Part shown: positions 17,411-24,981 of the stretch, in pieces
Layout: each line of letters starts with the position of its first letter
Position numbering within the stretch: position 1 is the first letter of the stretch
Assembly (NCBI GenBank): GCA_028277225.1
Contig: JANQHB010000004.1
Coordinates: 8,241 to 72,240, forward strand
Reading direction: 5' to 3'
DNA: 64,000 nucleotides
Origin: Chlorobium sp.
Lineage (GTDB): Bacteria > Bacteroidota > Chlorobiia > Chlorobiales > Chlorobiaceae
Notes under the pieces: generated by a model
Databases searched by the model: none
What the model was told of the DNA's origin: nothing
The model's input: only the letters and a program-made list of their open reading frames with translations
Position numbers and translations under genes: made by a program

Positions 17411-17442
17411 AACCTCCCTGTGCGAACAAATGCAGGGAGGTT
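17411..17442 (+). terminator. Hairpin after the chlorosome-like gene
   Basis: A perfect 10-bp inverted repeat (AACCTCCCTG at 17411-17420 and its complement at 17433-17442) encloses a 12-base loop, 19 bp downstream of the stop codon. There is no run of T after it, so it may act as a 3' stabilising hairpin as much as a terminator. Confidence 0.7.
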
Positions 17443-17483
17443 AATGGGGAGATCACGTCAGGAAAATGATTGGAAGAGCATGT

Positions 17484-18044
17484 TCACATATAAAAAACAT
17501 GTTTACCTATCGTGGCGACTTCCTGTTTGTTGGATGCCCAGTATGGAGAGACATAATCGGCATGATAGTACATCACCCCTTCCAGTTTTTTAGCGAGAGG
17601 AAGATCAGGATTCATCATCACCTCGGCAGCAGCTGCTTTGGCTTTTCTCCATGCCCGTCGGTTTCTCACCTTGTCTGATTTTCCGTCCCAGAACCAGCTG
17701 AACTGTTTGTAGTCTTTGACCACTTCCTCGATTGAATCGGGATAATCAGGCGAATTAAGACGATTCAGCGTCACTATACCGACTGCCAGCATACCTTCCC
17801 ATGATTCACCCCGAGCCTCATGGTAGATATTGCGGGCAAGCCATTCCATTTCTCTGCTTTTGAGCGTTTCGACATAACCCTCACACTCCTGTCCGGTTCT
17901 GTGACGCGGATAAGAGGATATCATGTTTTTAGCCATCAAACCCATCGAAAAAAGACCGACAATGGCAACTGCACTGCCAAGCGTTTTTGCCTTGTCAGCC
18001 GGTATGGCAGCAACCTGTTTCTTTATGTTTTCGATAAGATTCAT
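17484..18044 (-). CDS. Cell wall hydrolase (SleB-like)
   Basis: A 186-residue protein with an N-terminal membrane segment (about residues 23-40) and a hydrolase domain of the SleB/CwlJ family. The NIYHEARGES motif with the catalytic Glu is near residue 78, followed by VGIVTLNRLNSPDYPDSIEEVVKD, QFSWFWDGKSD and a typical YHADYVSPYWA end. Such enzymes are lytic transglycosylase-like peptidoglycan hydrolases; in non-sporulating bacteria they are thought to serve wall turnover. It lies downstream of the large hybrid kinase gene on the same strand, but 284 bp separate them. Confidence 0.88.
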   Translation of the reverse strand: MNLIENIKKQVAAIPADKAKTLGSAVAIVGLFSMGLMAKNMISSYPRHRTGQECEGYVETLKSREMEWLARNIYHEARGESWEGMLAVGIVTLNRLNSPDYPDSIEEVVKDYKQFSWFWDGKSDKVRNRRAWRKAKAAAAEVMMNPDLPLAKKLEGVMYYHADYVSPYWASNKQEVATIGKHVFYM

Positions 18045-18328
18045 ACAATGAGATCTTTGTTAAAGAACCTCTGCTGCATTCATCTGTGATCATTACCTGC
18101 AAAAAACCAACTCCGCTGCAGGAGAAAGGCATAAGCTTTTCTTCGGCACGATAAACAGAACAGGATACAGAGAGGGTTGCAGAAAAAAAACCTGAAACGC
18201 CCTTGTTAGTTCACATTAATATACAAATTATTACTGTATACATTCCTCAACCGATCTATCAGCGCCCGGGCAAGCTCATCGGAAACGGCTCTCTTTGCAG
18301 AAGAGAAGGCCTCACCCTGGAATCGGTA

Positions 18329-20449
18329 TCAGATAAATCGGCTTATTTTTTCAAGCAGCAGCCTGACATCGAAAGGCTTGATCAGGTAATCATTCATACC
18401 GGCGTCGATAGCCTGCCTGACGAGATGCTCGTCGGACTCTCCACTGAAACCGATGACCGGCATCGAGGCGACACGGGAAATATCCGATTGCCTTATGTGC
18501 CGGGTCGCCTTTATACCGTTGAGGACAGGCATCCCGATATCCATAAGCACCAGATCGAAGGCGCCTTTTTCAATTTTTTCGAGAGCCTCTTGACCGTTGA
18601 CAGCTTCTTCGACCTTCATACTGTATTTCTGTAGCAGTATGGATACCGACATACGGTTGATGGAAGAATCGTCAGCGATAAGGATCTTTTTATCCTTCAT
18701 CCTGTACCAGGCGATTTCCTGGTGATCCCTGAACACACTGGAAAGTTCACCGATCAGCTCTCTCTCCGTGCAGGGCTTTGTGATCAGACCCTGCATACCG
18801 GCTTTTTTCGCCCTGCCTCGGGCAACTGTAAACGGCTGCTCGGTATAGGCGACAATCGGCACCATGACGGAAACATCTCCGGCTTCGCCTTCCCTGATCT
18901 TTTCGGTGGCTGCATAACCATCCATGACAGGCATTGCGATGTTCATGAGGACGATATCATAGCGGTTCGAAGTGATTTTTTCGATAGCCTCCTTTCCATC
19001 AGCCGCCTCATCGATGATCGCGTCAAGAGCCGCAAGCGAATTTTTTGCCACCGCACGATCATCTTCCTTGTCGTCAACCACAAGAATGCGTTTCTGCTCG
19101 AAAAGAGCTTTGTTTTCCTCGACAAGTTTTTCATGACTTGCCTGTATTTCAGCATCGGTAACAGGCGGAAACGACAGAACAAACTCTGTGTATTCTCCCT
19201 CTACAGAATTACAGGTAATATCGCCATCGAAGGCAAGCATTACCCTTTTGCAATAAGAGAGCCCAAGGCCTGTCCCTCCTTTCTTAGTCGAGGTGAAATA
19301 AGGATCGAAAAGCTTGTCGAAGTTTTCAGGAGAGATTCCCGGACCGGTATCCTTTACCTTCACCTTGTTGGCTTTTTCTCCCTTTTCGAGCGTTATATAA
19401 ATCCTTGCATCAGGACGCGATTCAAGAAAGTAAAGCGCATTTTTAATCAGGTTGAAAAGAACAAAGATGTACATTGTCTCATTGATCCGGAACATGAAAT
19501 CACTCCGGCAGTCGATCCGTATCTTTTCCCGCTCAGCACTTGATTCGAAACCATACTCATCAACCGCCTTACCGGTCATCAACGCAGCTGGAGCATAGCC
19601 GAAACTGCTCTTGCTGACAGGCTTCTCCTTAACCTCGTCAAGGATCATGGTGATAATCTGGGAGCCCCGTTTGACGGCAATCTGACACCATGTAACATGC
19701 TGATACAGGCTGTCGAGCACATCCAGGAGGTTCCCTGTCTTCAAACCGGATGCCTCTTTCGGGCCGTTTTGCCTGTAGACAGGCAACTGCTCTTCAATGA
19801 TCTCGAGATTGAGCTTGACCTGACTCAGGGGATTACGCATTTCGTGGGCAATGCTTCCGGCCAGAGCCTGCAATGCCTCGTTCTTTTCCATTGCTGCCTG
19901 ACCCCGCCGGTTGCTGGCGCTGAAAAGATAACCGGCTACAACGGTGACGACCAGAACACTTGAATAAGCCGGAATATCGAATTCAGGATTCAAAACTGCG
20001 TTCGGAGTGGTCAGAAAAAAAACTGCAATACCGGCAAAAACACCGACACAGATATCAAAAAGAAGCATAAGCCAGTTCGGAACAAACAGGATAAGGACAA
20101 AGAACATGAAGATCTCCCAATACAGCCAAAGCTCATGGAAATCATTTTTAAGCAACAGAAACGTAAACAGGAACGGCAGAATAAAGATCAGGGAAAAATG
20201 CCAGAAAAGGGGAAAATACTTTTTGGCGAACGGTGATTCACTCCTGATGAAAACCATCAACAGCAAAGCAAGCACAGAACCTGTGAGACGTATCGTCAGG
20301 TTCTCATAAGGCATCTGAAAAACGTACTTGAGAAGAAGGTAGAAAAGTATGTTCCCGGGCGCAGCGATGAACACTCCCCAGATAATAACTGACCGGGAGA
20401 TCTGCGTACCCTCTTTGATACTTTTTCTGATATAGCCTGAAAGACTCAT
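18329..20449 (-). CDS. CqsS/LqsS-like hybrid histidine kinase with two receivers
   Basis: A 706-residue membrane kinase. Residues 20-178 hold about six membrane segments with the MPYENLTIRL and LPFLFTFLLLKND stretches that recall the CAI-1 and LAI-1 quorum-sensing receptors CqsS and LqsS. The phospho-accepting His202 lies in SIAHEMRNPLSQ, the ATPase domain spans about 310-430 (DTGPGISPENF, GGTGLGLSYCKRV), receiver 1 spans 453-573 and receiver 2 spans 588-704. In receiver 1 the expected phospho-Asp is Asn503 (LMNIAMP), although its acidic pair and Lys are kept, so it cannot take phosphate in the normal way. Receiver 2 keeps Asp637. No autoinducer synthase gene is in the window. Similarity to CqsS is judged from memory of the N-terminal motifs. 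Confidence 0.85.
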   Translation of the reverse strand: MSLSGYIRKSIKEGTQISRSVIIWGVFIAAPGNILFYLLLKYVFQMPYENLTIRLTGSVLALLLMVFIRSESPFAKKYFPLFWHFSLIFILPFLFTFLLLKNDFHELWLYWEIFMFFVLILFVPNWLMLLFDICVGVFAGIAVFFLTTPNAVLNPEFDIPAYSSVLVVTVVAGYLFSASNRRGQAAMEKNEALQALAGSIAHEMRNPLSQVKLNLEIIEEQLPVYRQNGPKEASGLKTGNLLDVLDSLYQHVTWCQIAVKRGSQIITMILDEVKEKPVSKSSFGYAPAALMTGKAVDEYGFESSAEREKIRIDCRSDFMFRINETMYIFVLFNLIKNALYFLESRPDARIYITLEKGEKANKVKVKDTGPGISPENFDKLFDPYFTSTKKGGTGLGLSYCKRVMLAFDGDITCNSVEGEYTEFVLSFPPVTDAEIQASHEKLVEENKALFEQKRILVVDDKEDDRAVAKNSLAALDAIIDEAADGKEAIEKITSNRYDIVLMNIAMPVMDGYAATEKIREGEAGDVSVMVPIVAYTEQPFTVARGRAKKAGMQGLITKPCTERELIGELSSVFRDHQEIAWYRMKDKKILIADDSSINRMSVSILLQKYSMKVEEAVNGQEALEKIEKGAFDLVLMDIGMPVLNGIKATRHIRQSDISRVASMPVIGFSGESDEHLVRQAIDAGMNDYLIKPFDVRLLLEKISRFI

Positions 20450-20650
20450 ATCGGCTCTGGTTGATACGTCAGTCGGCGTTCATGTACATGATCAGAACAG
20501 CAAACAGAAGCGTCACGGCCTCGTGATCAGTTCCAGAATACATCTATGAACACAATACAGAAATACCGGGGATCAGGACAGGTGCCAGTATGGGGCACTT
20601 GCGCTTAAAGTTATGGAAAATAACACAACATATGGAACGGTTGAAACAGG

Positions 20651-21091
20651 TTACTGCATGGGATGCAGGTTCGCATGAGCGATCCATCGCCAGCCTTCGC
20701 GGGTAAGATGAAAAACCGAAAGCCTCTGTGCAGGCATTTTCTCAAAGCGCTCATCATTGAAGCTTTCAGCGGCACTCACCGTATAGGTCACAACCATGAC
20801 ATGACCTTTCTTTGTTGCCCTGACATCATCGATCCCGAACGGGCCCAGTTCAAGCGTTCTCATCAGCACCACCTGCTCCGCCCTGTCACGTGCGCCATCC
20901 TTGTGTGCAGACTGAAATGCCGGTGACATTCTCTGTTCGACCGCATCGATATTTCCTGCCTGGAGATCGGAAAACAATTCGGTAACGAGACGCTTACCCG
21001 TCTCCTGAACCGTTTCCTCCGCTTGCAGCAAGCTCACCAGAGCAAAACAAAGCAGCAGAACACCGCATAGACCTATCTTGAAAAGTGACAT
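20651..21091 (-). CDS. Exported NTF2/DUF4440-like protein
   Basis: A 146-residue protein with a clear signal peptide (LCGVLLLCFALVSLLQA) and a mature part of about 120 residues with the pattern of an NTF2-like fold: two N-terminal helices (TGKRLVTELFSDLQAGNIDAVEQRMSPAF in pattern), then beta strands ending LSVFHLTREGWRWIAHANLHP. Proteins of this type bind small ligands or lack a known function. A strong ribosome-binding site GGGAGG lies 5 bases before the ATG. It is followed on the same strand by no close gene. Confidence 0.72.
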   Translation of the reverse strand: MSLFKIGLCGVLLLCFALVSLLQAEETVQETGKRLVTELFSDLQAGNIDAVEQRMSPAFQSAHKDGARDRAEQVVLMRTLELGPFGIDDVRATKKGHVMVVTYTVSAAESFNDERFEKMPAQRLSVFHLTREGWRWIAHANLHPMQ

Positions 21092-21251
21092 AAAACCTCC
21101 CTCGGAACAGGGTTACTCGTTAATAAAATACGACCAAACGATACCGGTCGGGTGTAGCCATGGAAGATAACAATCGTCAGTCACAGCGAAAAAGCCCCTG
21201 AACGTCTTGAACAACGGGACATTCGAACCAGATCCGAGCATGTATGCACCG

Positions 21252-21698
21252 CTATCTGACCTTCTTCATCGTATCTCCGGGCAAGGTCTTCTGCAGCAGC
21301 TTGTCCTGGCGCTGGATTGTCAGGGACAGCTCCTTCTGGATAATTTCTGTCTGCTCCCTGGACAACTCGAGGTCCTGTGCAACCTTTTCTATTCGCACCC
21401 TCTCGACAGGGCTCACAGACGCCTTGATCTGCTTGAGTTCCGTGTTCACGTCATCGAACTTCTCCTGTACCACAGCAAGCTGCCCCCTGGCTTTCTCGAC
21501 CTGTTCTTTTGCCGCCTTCACCTCACGCTCCCATTCCCACCCTGCAAAAGAGGCTTTGGTAAAACCGGCCGACGTCAATGTTTTTTTGACCAGTGACGGC
21601 GAAAGAAACAGCACCAGCACGACAAGAATAACGAGCGCCTCCCTGACCACGACCACTACCTCTTTCGCCACTGCAAGCAAGGACCTTTCTTTTTCCAT
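21252..21698 (-). CDS. Membrane-anchored coiled-coil protein
   Basis: A 148-residue protein of unknown function. One membrane segment (EALVILVVLVLFLSPSLV, about residues 19-36) is followed by a long charged helix (about 60-140) with heptad spacing, likely a coiled coil: KAAKEQVEKARGQLAVVQE and later VAQDLELSREQTEIIQ. A GGAGG ribosome-binding site precedes the ATG by about 7 bases, supporting that it is expressed. Neighbours give no hint of function. Confidence 0.7.
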   Translation of the reverse strand: MEKERSLLAVAKEVVVVVREALVILVVLVLFLSPSLVKKTLTSAGFTKASFAGWEWEREVKAAKEQVEKARGQLAVVQEKFDDVNTELKQIKASVSPVERVRIEKVAQDLELSREQTEIIQKELSLTIQRQDKLLQKTLPGDTMKKVR

Positions 21699-21756
21699 TC
21701 CAACCCTCCGTTTAAATGAAATAAGCAGTTATTGAAAAGCAAGGATACATTCCTAT

Positions 21757-21996
21757 CTATATTAACTCCTCGTCCGGAGGACGTTCAGAGTATATGTAAA
21801 GCGATATCCGGTTGGGAACCCTGACAGCAAATCCCCTGTCCTCCCATGGATGATCTTTGTGGTGAACGCTGCTGAAAGTGATTCTATTTCCATGACAGTT
21901 TATTGTAGTATCACATGATACAATTTGCTTTGCATCTTTTCTGAAATATCGAATAATGAATACTATCGAACAGAAAACGGCAATTACAACCGGCAA
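21757..21996 (-). CDS. Possible small membrane protein (doubtful)
   Basis: An open frame of 79 codons starting at TTG, with one hydrophobic segment at the N-terminus (VVIAVFCSIVFII) and a polar rest. No ribosome-binding site or known domain is seen, and the region becomes AT-rich at its upstream end. It may be spurious. Confidence 0.25.
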   Translation of the reverse strand: MPVVIAVFCSIVFIIRYFRKDAKQIVSCDTTINCHGNRITFSSVHHKDHPWEDRGFAVRVPNRISLYIYSERPPDEELI

Positions 21997-22262
21997 ACCA
22001 TACAGTTATATCTGCATATAATTAAATATATTAAGTCAACATTAACCCATGCGCTTTGATATACTTGATTTGCAAAGCATTTATATATTATGTAATTTTT
22101 CCGTAGAGAGTTGTAGAATTGATTTGCATTTCATTTTTTCCTGTCATTAATAAAAAGGAAAATACATAGAGTTAAAAAAAACATAAGATTGCAATACTCA
22201 CTATTCAACTGAAATGGCTGTATAGGCGTAAAAAAACAGGGTCAATTCTCATTAATTGAAAA
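21997..22262. promoter_or_regulatory. AT-rich leader before the signalling cluster
   Basis: This stretch is by eye far richer in A and T than the rest of the window (runs such as TTAAATATATTAAG and TTTATATATTATGTAATTTTT). It lies directly upstream of the three-gene signalling unit that starts at 22263, so it probably contains its promoter and may mark the edge of acquired DNA. No specific operator was identified. Confidence 0.4.
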
Positions 22263-24620
22263 ATGTCCCCCGAAAACAATGCTTATGATGTTCTCGATGC
22301 GCTGTCACAAAATATAGTTGTACTTGACAAGCATGGCACAATTGTCTTTGCAAATAATGCCTGGAAAGATTTTGGAAAGTACAATGGGGCACCATCTGAC
22401 TTTATAGGCACAAAATATCTGGATCACTGCAATGGTGATTGCCCTGGTCCTGAAGCTGAAAAAGTCAGCGATGGTATAGAACGGCTTCTTGGCGGCAGAA
22501 CATCTTCATTTGCGATCGATTACCCCTGTCACTCCCCCCTCGAACAACGATGGTATACAATGACGGCAACGCCTCTTGATCGTGATCATAAAGAGGGAAT
22601 TATTGTCGTGCATGACAATATCACTGAAAGAGTGCTCGCCGAGCAGGCAAATCGTGTTCAGAAAGAAAAACTGAGCCTTATTGTCAATAATGTCGATGCC
22701 GCTTTGTTTGGTATTGACATAACCCTCCTTCAGCAATACTTCAACACCCTGAAAAAAATCCATACCGGCAGCTTTTTAGACCATATACACGACAAACCTG
22801 AGTTTCTCAGGGAAACATCGGGATTGATCAGGATCGTCGATATCAGCGACAGAGCCGTTTCAATGTATCGGGCCGGATCAGCAAAGAAACTGCTCTCATA
22901 CAGCCCGAGAAAACTTTTCTTCAAAACATCTGTCAGGCCCTATATCAATTCCCTGAATGCAATATATAACGATGAAACCGGTTTTGCATTCAGCACAATC
23001 CAGCAAGATCTCACGGGAAAAAAATTTGACGCACTTGTAAAACTGGCCTTTCCATCTGATTCCGATCACAGGAACTGGTTGTTAGTTTGTGTTATCGATA
23101 TCACAGATTTGAAAAACAACGAAAAGGCTCTGATTGAAACTGACAAAGCCCTGAAAAAGCAACTGGCGTTCACCTCTTCGCTTCTCGACACCATACCCAT
23201 GCCGGTTTCCTATCAGAATAGAAAAGGAATGTTTCTTGGCTGCAACTCAGCATTCGAATCATTTACCGGCATCAGCAAAAATGTTCTGAAAGGAAAAAAA
23301 ACAAGCGACTTCTTTCCCGAACCGCTCTCGCAGCATTTTTCATGCTCCGGTCACACAAAGCCACACCCGTCAGAAGACCTGGATATCTTGACTCCTGAAG
23401 GGCCGAGAAATGTGGTTCTCAACAAAGCCAATTTCAAAGACAGTGCTCATAACGTGTCCGGCTGTATCACGGTATTCAATGACATTACCGACCGCTTGAA
23501 TTATGAAAAAAGTTTACAGGGTTCCGAAAAGCAGTTCCGTGATCTTGCAGAACATTCACATAACATTATTGTTATCCGAAATAACAAAAAGATTCTTTAT
23601 GTAAATCCGCGTTTTAAAATATTGCTGGAATATGGGGAAAACGAAGTATTTTCTCCAGCATTCCCATATTCGAAAATATTTGTACAGGAGCAATCGAACG
23701 GAAAAGTTTCCAACAATGCCGATGCTCTTTCAGAAATACAGCTTGTTACCAAAAGCGGCAGGAAATTAACCTGTATCGGCAGAAATGCGTCCATCGATTT
23801 TGACGGGCAATCTGCGATAATGGGTATCTACACCGATATCACTCCGTTCAAGGAGCTTGAGAAAAAATATCGGGAGTCCCAAAAGCTCAATGCCCTCGGA
23901 ACACTCGCCGGAGGCATCGCTCACGATTTCAATAATATCATCGCATCCATCCTCGGGTATGCTTCCATGACACTCGATGATCTCGAAGAAAACTCGCTCG
24001 CACACAAAAACACTGCCACAATCATCGATGCAAGCAGACGGGCCCAGGCTCTTGTTGAACAGATACTGTCGTTCAGCCGGGATTCGACCGGCCCCAAAAA
24101 ACGAATCTCGCTCAGACAAGTCATTCTTGAGGCCTTGAGATTCATCAAACCATTGATCCCCTCATCGATAACCCTTGTCCATCAGGTAACCTGTTCAAGC
24201 TGTTATGTCGATGCCGATCCTTCAAAAATACAACAGATCATCATCAATATGCTTACAAACGCAAAACAGGCTATTGAAGGAACCGGCACGATCACGTTAT
24301 CACTGAAAGACGAAGAAATGCAAGGAACGCTTCATGGCAACCATGCAACAATAACAATATCAGATACAGGGAAAGGAATTCCTGAAAAGCATCTCGACAG
24401 AATATTCGAACCGTTTTTCACCACCAAACAGGCAGGAAAAGGAACGGGGCTCGGCCTTGCTGCTGTCTATGGGATCATATCCGACCTGGATGGAGATATA
24501 ACGGTCAAGAGCACTGAGGGAAAAGGTTCCACATTTACCATAAGCATTCCTTTAACGACCGGACAACCTGCTGCAACACCTGAACCGTCGACATATGAAA
24601 ACAATTATGATTATCGATGA
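22263..24620 (+). CDS. Soluble multi-PAS sensor histidine kinase
   Basis: A 785-residue protein with no membrane segment. Several PAS-like domains fill residues 1-530 (the first begins LDALSQNIVVLDKHGTIVFANNAW, a later one begins LLDTIPMPVSYQNRKGMFLGCN). The kinase core follows: HisKA with the phospho-accepting His near residue 554 in GGIAHDFNNIIASILGY and an ATPase domain with SDTGKGIPEKHLDRIFEPFF and GKGTGLGLAAVYGI. The GIAHDFNN type of kinase usually signals to a separate or attached receiver; here the CheY-like gene overlaps its last 26 bases. The PAS ligands cannot be predicted. Codon use is AT-richer than the flanking genes. Confidence 0.9.
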   Translation: MSPENNAYDVLDALSQNIVVLDKHGTIVFANNAWKDFGKYNGAPSDFIGTKYLDHCNGDCPGPEAEKVSDGIERLLGGRTSSFAIDYPCHSPLEQRWYTMTATPLDRDHKEGIIVVHDNITERVLAEQANRVQKEKLSLIVNNVDAALFGIDITLLQQYFNTLKKIHTGSFLDHIHDKPEFLRETSGLIRIVDISDRAVSMYRAGSAKKLLSYSPRKLFFKTSVRPYINSLNAIYNDETGFAFSTIQQDLTGKKFDALVKLAFPSDSDHRNWLLVCVIDITDLKNNEKALIETDKALKKQLAFTSSLLDTIPMPVSYQNRKGMFLGCNSAFESFTGISKNVLKGKKTSDFFPEPLSQHFSCSGHTKPHPSEDLDILTPEGPRNVVLNKANFKDSAHNVSGCITVFNDITDRLNYEKSLQGSEKQFRDLAEHSHNIIVIRNNKKILYVNPRFKILLEYGENEVFSPAFPYSKIFVQEQSNGKVSNNADALSEIQLVTKSGRKLTCIGRNASIDFDGQSAIMGIYTDITPFKELEKKYRESQKLNALGTLAGGIAHDFNNIIASILGYASMTLDDLEENSLAHKNTATIIDASRRAQALVEQILSFSRDSTGPKKRISLRQVILEALRFIKPLIPSSITLVHQVTCSSCYVDADPSKIQQIIINMLTNAKQAIEGTGTITLSLKDEEMQGTLHGNHATITISDTGKGIPEKHLDRIFEPFFTTKQAGKGTGLGLAAVYGIISDLDGDITVKSTEGKGSTFTISIPLTTGQPAATPEPSTYENNYDYR

Positions 24621-24981
24621 CGAACCTCTGGTTCGTGACATGCTGTCACAAATGATGGAACGTGAAGGCTATAACGTCATCAGTGCCGAAAATGGCCGTA
24701 CAGCTTATGAGATGCTGCAATTGGCACCAATGCCTGACCTTATCATTACCGATCTTATCATGCCGGAAATGGATGGCATCGAACTGATCCGGGAAATCAG
24801 AAAAAAGGACAATTCCGTCGGCATCATTGCCCTTTCAGGCGGCTCAAGACATATTGATGCCACGACAAACCTGGACATTGCCGACTGTGTCGGGGCAAAC
24901 CTTGTAATATCCAAGCCTGTCGAACGAAGCACGATTCTTGAAAAAATATCGTCACTGCTCAATCCTTCTGACAAGCCATGA
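24595..24981 (+). CDS. CheY-like single-domain response regulator
   Basis: A 128-residue lone receiver domain: acidic pair in MIIDDEPLVRDML, phospho-Asp near residue 52 in LIITDLIMPEMDG, Ser in ALSGGS and Lys in VISKPVE. It has no output domain. It overlaps the 3' end of the upstream kinase gene by 26 bases and the start of the downstream hybrid kinase gene by 4 bases (ATGA), so the three are probably translated together. It is the natural phosphate acceptor of the upstream kinase and may pass the signal to the downstream one. Confidence 0.93.
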   Translation: MKTIMIIDDEPLVRDMLSQMMEREGYNVISAENGRTAYEMLQLAPMPDLIITDLIMPEMDGIELIREIRKKDNSVGIIALSGGSRHIDATTNLDIADCVGANLVISKPVERSTILEKISSLLNPSDKP

